Assembly: GCF_000524195.1 (NCBI RefSeq)
Contig: NW_020170406.1
Location: 612,305 to 650,107 of the forward strand
Length of the DNA: 37,803 bases
Origin: Echinococcus granulosus
Taxonomy: Eukaryota; Platyhelminthes; Cestoda; Cyclophyllidea; Taeniidae
Direction: 5' to 3'
The position numbers and the translations under genes were made by a program. Below are positions 22,951 to 33,800 of this stretch, piece after piece. The notes beneath the pieces are model-generated. The model saw only the letters and a list, made by a program, of their open reading frames with translations. It did no database searches and was not told where the DNA came from. Positions within the stretch are counted from its first letter, which is position 1, and every line of letters starts with the position of its first letter.

Positions 22951-25900
22951 AAAGTGGGTAACATCTTATAAACAAACTGAATATAAACGCACACATCGGA
23001 CACTTAAACTGCGGCACTCTTAATGATAACACTGTAAAGAATGACACAGCAGGCTGTACCGCGTTTAGCGTTGGTGCTAGACTTTATTGTTACTGATTCC
23101 CGAACCGCGCTTTTTATCGCGGTAATAATTTGGCAATTATCATTAGTCTCATAAAATCCCTTCCACCAATATGCAAACTATCACACAAATGTGATACGAA
23201 GCTTTCATGGAAACTCAATTAATCGCCATTGGAATTCTCATATCTTTGTGTTTTAATTTTACAAAACTACTGTTTGAATTGTGACCAAATATTGGTATCT
23301 TAGAGGGCAAATAAAATACAGTAGATGAGACTGTTTAAATAAATGTTCTCAAAAACCATTACATAAAGCATTTCACGGAATTGTATCGATAAGTTAGAAG
23401 ACTACACATCCATTAGTATACAACTTAATAAGAGTGACATTTTAGTTGTTCTTCTTTATACCTCGACTAAATGACTAAATTTGACACCGAGGCCACATCG
23501 ATTCGCCTAAAAGTGTATTGACACCCCGATACACAGGAGACAATGCTTCCTAATTAAAAGTACGGTGCATCAGGCTACCTGAACATCTTTGGAGGAAAGC
23601 AACGCCACATTGATCGCTCGTAAAGTAGGTTATAGATCGGATTAACGAAATAAAATAAAATAAAAATATAATGATGAATTCAACATTAACCAAATACTTA
23701 TCATAAATAAGGGACACCTAAAATTTTTACATTTAAATGTAAAGTAATTTAAGAAGTTTTGGGTTGTACTATCAGTTTTTAATTGTTAAAGTGACAAGTT
23801 ACCCGCGTCATTTTGTGGTTTTAAGTGTGAACATCATGAAATCAGCTCTAATTTGACCATTCATATCCGTGTGGAGGAGATGGCAAATTTAAAGAAATTT
23901 CTACAATAAAATATCTTTTTATATACTTTGCTGATAAATGATTGGCATGCACGCGAACAGACTTTGCAGAGAAAGAAAACTGCAGCTAACGACTCTAAGT
24001 CAAATTTTGTAATGAAAAATAGCACTACCACAGTGGCAGTACAAATGATTGATTACAAAACGTAGCAATGAAGCAAATACAACAGAAAGTTAAAAAAATT
24101 AAATTCAATTAACATCTTACTTTGGTTAAAAAGGTCGACAACAACCTTTTCATTCTCAAAATCTTAATGTTGAGAAGTTGCCCTTTAGAAGGTGGGCAGA
24201 CTGATGAAAGGGAAGTCTCCTTAGAAATTTTCCACACAAAATTCACTGTTTGGTGCTTTTAAAGTCTCGTTAAAATGCGCGTGCACTTGTGATTAATTAG
24301 CAGACTGCCGTGGCACTGCACGGAATTTGGAATAGTTCCCCGTAGGCAGGATGAAAAATGCTTGCTTTTCGTAATGACTTGGCCCAAAAAATACAGACGC
24401 CAAAGCTACAAATTAGAAGGGACGCCCCCCGCACAAACACCGACTCCAGGCAAACTTTGCTCGGGTGGCTAATTTTCCTATGCGGCAAAGCGCCGCGTTC
24501 CTGTCTCAAATGGTCACTGGTACTAAAAATCCTTTTATGTGGGGAGAGTGAGATCCATTTCTTGAGACAGAAATTAAGCGTAATTGCGCCGGAATTTGCT
24601 ATCGGTTATCACTAACTTTGAAAAGGCGTACAACGGCTTTGCTCGTTTCTGTTTAGTTTGCATTGTGTAAAATACCAACTATTTAATTATACATCAACAC
24701 ATTGCTTATCATTCCATTTGATAACCAAAATACCGGTAAGGATTAACCATTTTTGTGACTCAACCATCAAAATAGTTTTCCGGCCTGAGGCTAAGAAGGC
24801 TCAAGAGGTTATAGAAGTAAAAAACGATTTTCTGGCTCTTTTACCAATGAGTCAATGTAAAATGTCTTTTCAGCATTCTAGGGTAGAATTTTAAAGAGAT
24901 CCTTTTCTTAGTAATTACTGATTTAGGTTTACAATATACTAAATCAGTTGCGCGATTTATTAATGAAATTGACATTTGATGAATATCCGGATACACCATT
25001 AAAGGACCAAATATTCCTAAAATTCTACAAAAAGACACAAATCAAATCGCAGCAGTAAGCAACTTAGGCCGAGACTGGCGTTTCCGGTATCAATCCGTCA
25101 CTTAAAGAGCGCCTATCAGTTGTTTATCCACAGAAGAATATAAACCAAGTCGTTTATTGGACTACCAGATTCACGCCACCCTTATAATGCCAGATAATCA
25201 CATAAAAGTCTTAAATCAAACTACTCAGTAAACCATGAAATCAACTTCTTAAATGGTATTTGAGAAAGGGATGAAAGCTGCAGAGTGGTGTAGGTAAAGC
25301 CGATCCATTTGTGTCGCTTTGATATCTTAAAGTTTTACTCCTAGTCTGCGATTATTTTCGCATAAAATTTTAAATAAAATGCAGCGTTTGCCTTTGAACC
25401 CATCGTCCGGCGAAGGACCATAACACTAACTTAATTAAGGATTAAAATCCCAAAAAAATTTTGAGACTGACATTTTTAGAAAAAGGATGGGAATAGGGAT
25501 GAATCCTGCCCATCAGCACTACAAAAATCACTAGTTCTGCATTATTTAAATTGATGGTCGTGAAGGTAACTCTCTTTGACACTAAAACTTAAATCATTTA
25601 AACTTTAAATTAACCAATTAGATATTTAAATTTTCACCACATTATGTGGTGGACGAAAATCACAACTTGACATATTTATGAACAATTCATTTCTTTTACC
25701 CACAAAGGACACGCGATCGCATTTTCGAAACCCCATTTGCCAAATCAAGGCATCAAACCTGGCAAAAGCTCTCCCACCTGCCACATGGGACTTATAATAG
25801 CTACAACCACCAGCATTAAAAAAACAAATCGTCATCACCATCATCGCTTTAGGCGGTCTTATCGAGACGCTGGCATCTCCAAACTCTCCCCCTTTCGCCC

Positions 25901-26051
25901 CTTTTGGCTATAGTCACAAGACAGTAGCATCGCTATCTGATCAAATCTGACGTTCCGGTTGTGTTGGTGAGACGAGATCTTTCTCAGTTTTTGAGAAATA
26001 ATGAAGAATTAAAAAAAAATAACGCAAAACCATTAGAAATGGTGTTTAATT
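22951..26051. other. AT-rich sequence, no gene recognised
   Basis: The stretch contains a 6-bp stem hairpin ACCGCG...CGCGGT (23104-23123, 8-base loop), a short AAATA repeat near 23648-23665, and the GC-richer island at 24297-24620 (listed separately). Minus-strand 25626-25844 has a 72-codon frame with no recognisable domain. No RNA gene or coding exon is supported. Confidence 0.55.
24297..24620. other. GC-richer island, unidentified
   Basis: This block is clearly richer in G and C than its flanks (CGCCCCCCGC, GCAAAGCGCCGCG). It has frames open on both strands (minus 24297-24509, plus 24358-24615). I recognise no protein in either. Possible explanations are an unrecognised exon, a conserved non-coding element or an old repeat fragment. 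Confidence 0.4.
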
Positions 26052-26642
26052 CATGGGTGGCCAAAATCGTATAGATCTTACTTGCAGTTAAGCTATAATT
26101 TAAACATGCGAAACAGAGAGCTGGTTATTAACCGATTGTTTTAAACTTCAATAAAAGGGCATAACCATGTCCACCACTAAAATCAAAGACGGAACTTCGA
26201 TCATGCAAAAAAGCATTCACGTAAATCGTGGAAGTTGATTTGTCAATAGGCGATAAAGCTTTTATGAATATTTTACGTTCAACTGCGCTTTGAACAAGCA
26301 GATTATTAAATGTTTGAATCTGAGGCGAAGGAAGCTTGCAGTGATCCCCTTTAAGCAAAACTGTCCTTCTTCAAGGAGAGTGATTGGTAGTCATTGTTGC
26401 CAATACGTCACGTATGCGAGGTTTTCTGGTCTCAAATAAAATTAAGTCTTTGATGAAAATTTATAAAGTGTACGTGTAATTGACTGGATCAACTATGGTG
26501 GAATCCTTAAATCCCTGTCTGCAACCTAAGTGAATAATTTAACCACTTTTTTGGGAATGCGAAAAGAAAAAACTTTTAGGGAAGTTCTCTTAATTAAAAT
26601 CACGCATTCGTGAAACTGGACCACTTTTTTGGCCACCCACTG
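26052..26642. mobile_element. Possible decayed Tc1/mariner-type element or MITE
   Basis: The left end on the plus strand reads CATGGGTGGCCAAAAT (26052-26067). The right end, read in reverse, is CAGTGGGTGGCCAAAAAA (26642-26625). The two share an inverted GGGTGGCCAAAA, and ends beginning CAGTG...GGCCAAAA are typical in style of Tc1/mariner-like elements. Next to the right end, the 13-mer ACCACTTTTTTGG occurs twice in direct orientation (26542-26554 and 26620-26632). GAATGCG (26555-26561) is inverted as CGCATTC (26603-26609). The interior has a 76-codon minus-strand frame (26128-26358) with no transposase motif that I can see. TA target duplications are not intact at either edge. At 591 bp it could be a deleted element or a MITE. 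Confidence 0.35.
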
Positions 26643-29600
26643 TGTTGAGGGTCAGATGGAATGCCATTGCCTAAGAGGGCGATTATACACCCCAAGTATG
26701 ATTTTAAGCGTGAATCATGGGGCTATTAATCACTACACCTTTAAGCTAAAGAGCAATGCAATTTAAATTAAATCTTTAAAGCGAACGTGGCAACAGTATA
26801 ATTGTAGAGTATTTTAGCAGATTAAAATATTTGATGGATTTATTTGATAATAATGCAAATGTTATAACCGAAGGAGACGTAGTCAGAATATTTATTAATA
26901 AATTAAAAGGGAATCAAGCCCATATAAATAATATGACAAATGAAACTCGCATATATGATAGGTAATTCCTTTTAAAATAAAGGGCTTATCAAATAAGGCA
27001 TCAGTGAGATCCACGGTTGATTTTAAAATTGACAGAAGATGAAGTAATAGTGAGTAAGAGCATTGCTGAATTTGAAACTTAAAATCTGCCACTGATTTGC
27101 TAAAGCAAGTCATCCTACTAAATGCTCTGATCCTCACCTCTGTAAGACAATAGTGAGATGGTGAGCGAATCACAACTTCATGATGACGCTTTAAGAGGAT
27201 CAGAAGCGAGAAGGGAATGTGACGTATCTGCATTGAGAAGATAATTAGTGTGTGAATTAACTTCATTTCCCGTTGTACAAACCGCACCCAAAAACCCCAT
27301 TGGGAAGGTGGGGTACGCAGATTGGCAACTTAGTGTTGAAGCGGGTGTGAAATGAGTCAGTGGAGGTGGGAGCAGCACCCACTGTTGATGAGTCATGTTG
27401 CAAGAGGGCCACTACTTTGAGTTGGGCTGGGGCGGTGGTGCAGCAATTACCGGAGTAATTAAAGCACATTGACTCATGTAGGCAAAGCCGTACTTCTGAG
27501 GTGGCCAATTCACTACCTCCAACATTGATGTTGCCGATGGATACTTTAAAATGCGCAATTCAGCGTGATGCTAAGGCAGCACTGATTTAGAACAGAATTT
27601 AGCAGACCTACTAAAGCAAAGCAAAGTGCAAAAAAATAAAAGACACGTTTTTTACTCTGCACTATTGTGTCTCCTACCACCATTGTTTTCATGTTACACG
27701 AAAAAAACTGGAAAGTGTGGTATTTTTTTAGTTAAACCAGGAAGGCTATTACCTCGCTTTTGGATGATTGTTGTCGTCCTTGCAGGACTTGCCTAATTCT
27801 TTCTAAGGAAGGAAGTTGTAGAGAGGAGTATGTGTTTCTTTTCTCAGGCATAGGACTTTAGTTCAGGTGGTACTTTTTAACTATCCTTAGTAAATTAATT
27901 CGGTTCATTAAACCCATTGTTTTTCCACGGACATACTTTGAAAAGCAGAAAATTGCCACCGGAAACCAGTTTAGCGTACATTTATCATTGATTATTCTTA
28001 AAAAAATATCCAAATTACCAAATCGGCGGTAAAATAAAGGAGAGAGATGAAATGGTAATGGGGAGTGAAGAACTTAACCTCGAACGGGACGAAAATCAAG
28101 GCGTGGAAATTTAAAAAAGTAAATATTTTCTGAAATATTTACTCCTTGAAAAGCGTGAGCTTTGCGTCCTACCCTTGACACGTCACTAACCCAAAACATT
28201 TTAACCATTGTGTGGGGAAGAAAAAGTGTCCGGTGGTGCTGAAACTTAACAAAGCGGGTGTACACAAAAACTCTGCAATTGTTATGTCCCAAAAATGAAC
28301 ACTTTTCTCCACCATAGTGCGCCATTAAAGGTAGTGAACCCATCAAAATTTTAATGAGTTCTGACAAAGTATATTTATTACAAAATTGCACCAGAAAGGG
28401 AACTGAATATGCTAAAATACTAAAAGTAACTGAGTAATATGCCAAAAATGACAAGGATGCTTTTGTTTGTGAAAATAATTTGCAGCAGCAGTAAAACTTT
28501 CATTAACAGAAGATTATGTACTTCAAAAGTGACATATTTTACGATAAACTTTCACACAGTTGCACTGAAAAGGATAGCAGGGTGAAGGCTTCTTGCAAGA
28601 CAAGGCATTAACTTTGCAACCATTCTATGACATATAAGGCAAAAAATTTACAACAGTGTTCACCAGGAAAGTACCACCTCTTAAGGAATGTGAAATCCCC
28701 CGTTCCCCCTACAAATTCAGCACAAGACCGTAGCTTGTTTCATGCAACCACAGCCACAAAAGCAATTTATGCTACCTGTAAAAGAACACATGTTTGTTCT
28801 CTGTTACACGATTCCTCGTGTGTCAAAAATTTTGGAAGATTGCTGTATTATTCATCCAGTATTTCTTAGAGGTCCACATTAACGGAATCTAATTTCTGCT
28901 AGACCAGAAAACCTATTGTACCATTATTCGATTCAAGTAGAGTCAAAGCTTAATAGAAATTTGCCCTTAAGAAGAGATCACTGATTGCATTTAAAAATAA
29001 GTTAATTTCTACATTTCCAGACAAATCCAGACACATAGCGAAAACAAGGTTTTGGAAGGACTTTTATTTTATTACCATGTGAAGCAAAAAACATTAATTC
29101 ATTTGAATAAATAAAGTCTTAGTCTTAAAATATACACCATTCTTGCACCAAAAAATAAATTACAGTTTATTTTACGAGATATTGGATAAAAAACAACTCA
29201 CATCAGATGGAACTTAGGATGTGAATACAAAAAAATAACGTGAATAAAGTTTCATTACTTTCATAATAATTGGAACAGGAATTTAAGACAAGCTTTTTAA
29301 ACAATATCCTTGACAAAAAGATATTTTAGATGACTTTTATCATCCTCTTAAACTGAGTAGGTTTGGTGGCCCTGTTAAGTAACAACCAGTAAAAATGGGG
29401 TAGAATAAGTTGGCCTAAACACAGTCAGTGTTTTATAGCCTTTGCGCAAACGGAGAAGGAGAGAGAGAAGGAAATTTGTTGTAAAGAAGAAATATGGTGG
29501 TGTTGCGTGACTCGACTCAGTCGGAAATGACGGCAGTCTCTCCAGGAGAATTGCAGCCTCAAGCAGCACCGTGATTGCACGATTTGCAGGCCCCTAGCGT

Positions 29601-30760
29601 CAACAGAGCTTAAGTGTAAAAAATGTTGCCTTTACGGCGGCCTGTTGGACTGTGCTGACGTTGCTTCCTGCTCCGGACGAAAGTGGTTGCACATTTTGCT
29701 TTGTGAATCCCTTAGTCAAAATATACGTTATGTTTTACGTTGTTCTAAATATTTTAACGCATTGCCATTAAATAGGTATATTCACGGAAAAATCTGCTTT
29801 ACGTCTTTAAACAAGACGTTAAAATTTTCATTATTGTAACCTTCACTAACGGCTGTATATTTTAGGAAAAGGAAAATTATTATATCAAATTCAAAACAAT
29901 AGGAAAAGTGTACATGGGTATGAGGTAGACGAGGATATTTAAGCACAATATAAAACACAGTTTTTTTCCTGCAGAGAATAATTACAGTCATAATATAGCA
30001 GCTACAACAATTTTCTAAAGTAGCAATGAAGCTCTGTGAAGTGATGGCATATTAACGCTAAAGGGGGATTCGAATAAACAGTAGAGTTTTGAGCCAAAAA
30101 CATAGCTAATTAAAAGTCCATTCACAGCTTGTGCAATATTAAATACTTTAAAATGAATGGGGTTTTGCAGAAATACCCAATAAATAACGGTACTTTTTGC
30201 GTCTAAATAGCCAATATAGAAGTATGCAGCCTACCTTACAAATGCCAAGCACAGATGTCCAGTCTTCAATCAAAGCTTAGCATTTCTTGTATCAGTTAGC
30301 TCTGATCATTCCTGTGCCTTCTAAGGCAGTGGAATCCTGCCTTTTATTTACAAAAATAATCTGATTGGATCTTAAAGGATCGAAAGGGCAAAGGTGAAAT
30401 TTGTTTACCTGTAAAAAATGAAAAAGTAAACAAAACAGCAAATTACCACTAAAAGCATAATGAAAGCATAGGATAAGTGAAAGAATATAATTAGAGATTT
30501 GTGTAACTACTGGGTAAACCTAAGAGAATCCCATGTAACATTTAATTTGAATGAACTTACCACTGAGTGGAAATGCTTAATTAGATCTGTTGGTAATGTT
30601 CAAGCAAGAAACCAAACCTAGAACCCAGAGTTATAAATCATGAAATCCTGGCATTTCTCGAGACCTATGTGGTACGTTCAAAATCATTGGTAGTGGAAAC
30701 AAGCAACGAGAAACAGATTGAACTGACCTCAAGGTGAGAGAAATCCATTAGCTATGATAA
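26643..30760. other. AT-rich sequence, no gene recognised
   Basis: This contains the longest frames of the window on the minus strand (26895-27287, 130 codons; 28074-28454, 126 codons). Both are within chance expectation and match nothing I know. A GC-richer patch at 27263-27530 has two overlapping minus-strand frames and may be an old repeat. Another at 29440-29700 is purine-rich at its start. No tRNA, rRNA or element ends were seen. Confidence 0.55.
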
Positions 30761-30764
30761 GTCC

Positions 30765-30783
30765 GCCCTCTCTGATTGAGGGC
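30765..30783. repeat. Hairpin GCCCTC-N7-GAGGGC
   Basis: A perfect 6-bp stem (30765-30770 with 30778-30783) encloses the loop TCTGATT. A competing outer pairing, TCCGC (30762-30766) with GCGGA (30796-30800), overlaps it. It lies 33 bases before a second, stronger hairpin. Confidence 0.6.
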
Positions 30784-30816
30784 AGATAAATCTGTGCGGA
30801 TTTTGTTAGTACTATG

Positions 30817-30841
30817 GGCCTCCATCGCAGGGTTGGAGGCC
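30817..30841. repeat. Hairpin GGCCTCCA-N9-TGGAGGCC
   Basis: A perfect 8-bp GC-rich stem (30817-30824 with 30834-30841) encloses the loop TCGCAGGGT. It sits in a locally GC-richer block (about 30760-30960) in which both strands have open frames of 61-68 codons. It could be a structured RNA or part of an old repeat; nothing identifies it. Confidence 0.7.
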
Positions 30842-33800
30842 ACGGTCACTTGCTGATCTTATCACCCGCAATAAAAGTAAAAGTTCAAGTCCTCCAATTA
30901 AATCCAGTTGAAGGAGGTCATAAATTCTTACGTCGTTTAACTGGCGTGGCACAAAATGGGCATATTTTAGACAACCGCATCCTATCAGACCAATTTTAAA
31001 ACTCGTAGCGTACGTCAAAGAGCCTATTTACAGTATTACATTAAATAGGGGTAGTTTTTAACCTAGCTCTTCAAAAAAAGAGCAACATGATTAATCAAGG
31101 GATGCAGTTTAACCATAGGGAACAGGCTTTGGCATTTACTAGTTGTGTGTTAATGTCTACCAGCATTGAGAAGGCACAAGGGAGAGAAAAAAAGGGTAAT
31201 GGAATTATAAAAGACCTTTTAAGGATTAATCAGTTGGGCTGAATATTATTTCCAGCTTCCAGGAAATGGCAAGCTTGATACTTTTAAAGCATGGATGGAA
31301 GATATTCAGTATTTTTTGCGTAGTATGTGGTGAAGCAAATATTGCCTACATACATCAATTAATTCAGATGACAAGCCTCATTTAAGTGTCAATCACAAGC
31401 CATCATCGACTAAGGCACGCAAAATTTGAATGGATAATGCAGTATAATTTACATTTATTATCCGTTCCGCTGCCTATCAACCAATACTTCGGCGTATCTA
31501 TCCAATCGTACTGCATGTATTTCATGACTAAATCTCCTTTATTTTATGGTCCATTATTCACCTCCGGTTTGGAAAAAAGAGGTGAAACAAAGAGCATTGA
31601 TATAAAACCCTGAGTAAAATTTCAGGCCATCAAAGCGGCAAAGACTAGAATGTATTTTTACTAAATATAGAAAAGTAATTCTCTTTTAAGCTTCTATGGA
31701 AGAATAGGAGGGATTTTGGGATTTAGAAGACGTATTGTTAAAGAATTTAAAGGTGGAACGCATTTAGGGCAATTCCCAACGTTAGCATAGCAGTTGCTGC
31801 AATTTCAAATCGTATAATTCGTACCCAAATGCCACAACTGATGAAAGGTCACGAAGAGAAAAAAAGCAAGTTACATTCTTCTGCACGTTATAAGGGAACT
31901 GAATGTGTAAAGGTGACTTGGTGTATATGACTGGTGTAATTTGAAGGCCCGAAAAACGCTCGAACCGAACGTCTTGTTAAACTGTAAGTTTGAGATTTCA
32001 GAGAATAAATGCCAGGTGGATTTTGATTGCAGGACAGCCTTTATAACTGAACTGAGTTAAACTGACGCCTGTCAATTAGTACACGATGTCTGTTTTTTTC
32101 CACAACCCTATCTTGGCAACATTTGTCCATTAGCAGGTGCCTAAAGGCCTATCAATCACTCGAAGAGTGCTCCTTTTCGCAAAAAGTAACGCAGATTATT
32201 GTTTCAAACAAAATGTTAGCAGACTGCTGTCAAAAACATTTGCCACCTATGCACCTATGTATGGCGGAGATAAAATTCAGTACTTGCTGAATAAGAACCG
32301 AATTTTTTATCTGTTTCTACAAATTAAGTAGCAGAAAGTGGAAGAACTTACCAAAATTCCACTTTTTATAACTTGTTCTACATATTTTTTTGTTGCCAGC
32401 AGCTGAAAAGAATGGCTTCCTGTCGAAGAGAACTGTTTAATATGATAAATTCAGAAAAAAACGAAAACAATGTGCGTCAGGATGGCCACGTGCGTTCTCA
32501 AAATGGAATAATTTGTTAAATGAACTCGTTACCAGAGTAACCCGTATGTACAGAGCGATCTTTGCCACTTCTTGATAACCACTTGCGCCTAATTGTGTCA
32601 CAAATGAGTTGATTAAGTTTAAATTAATAACGAATGAGTAAATGTTCTCAATCTGAAGACAAATACTCCTTTTTAGAGGTACTGGTCATTCAAAGTTTAC
32701 TCAAATAAGAAAGCATTTGGGCTTTGGTAGACAATCGTCCCCTGAGGCAGATCATGGTTCTAAAAACGTGTTAAAATTAATAAGGCTATTTTAGAAGGCA
32801 TCGTAAGCATCCCTTCTGTTAAATAGTGATGCCAGAAATCAAACAAAACAAAAGAACTCTTAGGATGAGAAAAAAGGTATAAAAATATCGTATTCAATGG
32901 GAATGCATATAAAATCTAGGCCGGGAAATGCAACAGCCCTTGGTTTCAATTTTTGCTAAATTTCGCCTGCCATCAATATCAGTATTACCAACCAAAATAA
33001 ATTATATGCTATTTTACATATTGACTGATTAAGCATTCCATGAAAACAAAAAACCGAGCCAATTTCTGTGTCAGCGTATAACGAAACATTGATGCAATTT
33101 CCGCTTCAATGCACACCAAAGTCACCGTTACAATACCATCAAAACACGCTCTGGTTATTTCATAAACGCCACCAGGCGAGAGAACCACTCAAAGAGTCAG
33201 TGAGAACCGAGATGAGTGAAGCCGCTAGTTGGAAATAAGCATCCTTTAGGATGAGCTCTCCTTTGATTTTATCAGCTTCAGACGTGCGTGTGTATTCATT
33301 CACAGCGAAATAAATTATTTAGACTTTTCAGATGGAGGCAAATGATAAATGCAAATGCATGTGAGTTTTCGGTACATTTGATCCCCCAACCCCGGAGGCT
33401 CAGAATATGCACCTCCAACTCTCCACACCCCGCCTAGCCGGGCGGTGGGGACGGAAAAAGGAGAGATAGGGATGGCGTCAGCTTCGCCACTGGAGTGGCT
33501 GTCGAGATGGTCCTGCACGCACCCGAAGGCCGACGAGTTAACAGACCGTGATTACTCACGGCGCGACTTCAAAGAGTTCTTAATGTTACATCTTGTTGCA
33601 CATTAAGACCTTGATCACGGCTTTGCTGCTATTAGGTTACTTGCCAACTTATTAAGTGTGCCAGCGATAGTTTTTAGACAGAGTTGATCTTTTAAACTAA
33701 CGCTATGTTTACTTTTTGAGGCGCCTTCAATAAGTAATTACATCGAATAGAAGACATGCAGATTGGATGAAGAGTCAAGCCTAAATGATTCAAATTAATC

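Noticed and set aside
23104..23123. Hairpin ACCGCG...CGCGGT that looks like a bacterial terminator stem
   Set aside because: It is not followed by a T run, and nothing else in the window is bacterial.
25626..25844. Minus-strand frame of 72 codons with a balanced amino-acid mix
   Set aside because: It looks more protein-like than most but matches no domain I know, and it lacks clear flanking splice sites.
26895..27287. Longest minus-strand frame, 130 codons
   Set aside because: The length is about the chance maximum for this window size and composition. No domain, signal peptide or convincing splice context is visible.
28074..28454. Minus-strand frame of 126 codons with a hydrophobic N-terminal part
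   Set aside because: The length is within chance expectation and the sequence is not recognised. The hydrophobic start can arise from T-rich DNA.
30882..30895. AGTTCAAGTCCTCC, similar to a Pol III B box
   Set aside because: No matching A box at the right distance, no acceptor stem and no cloverleaf, so no tRNA or SINE head is supported.
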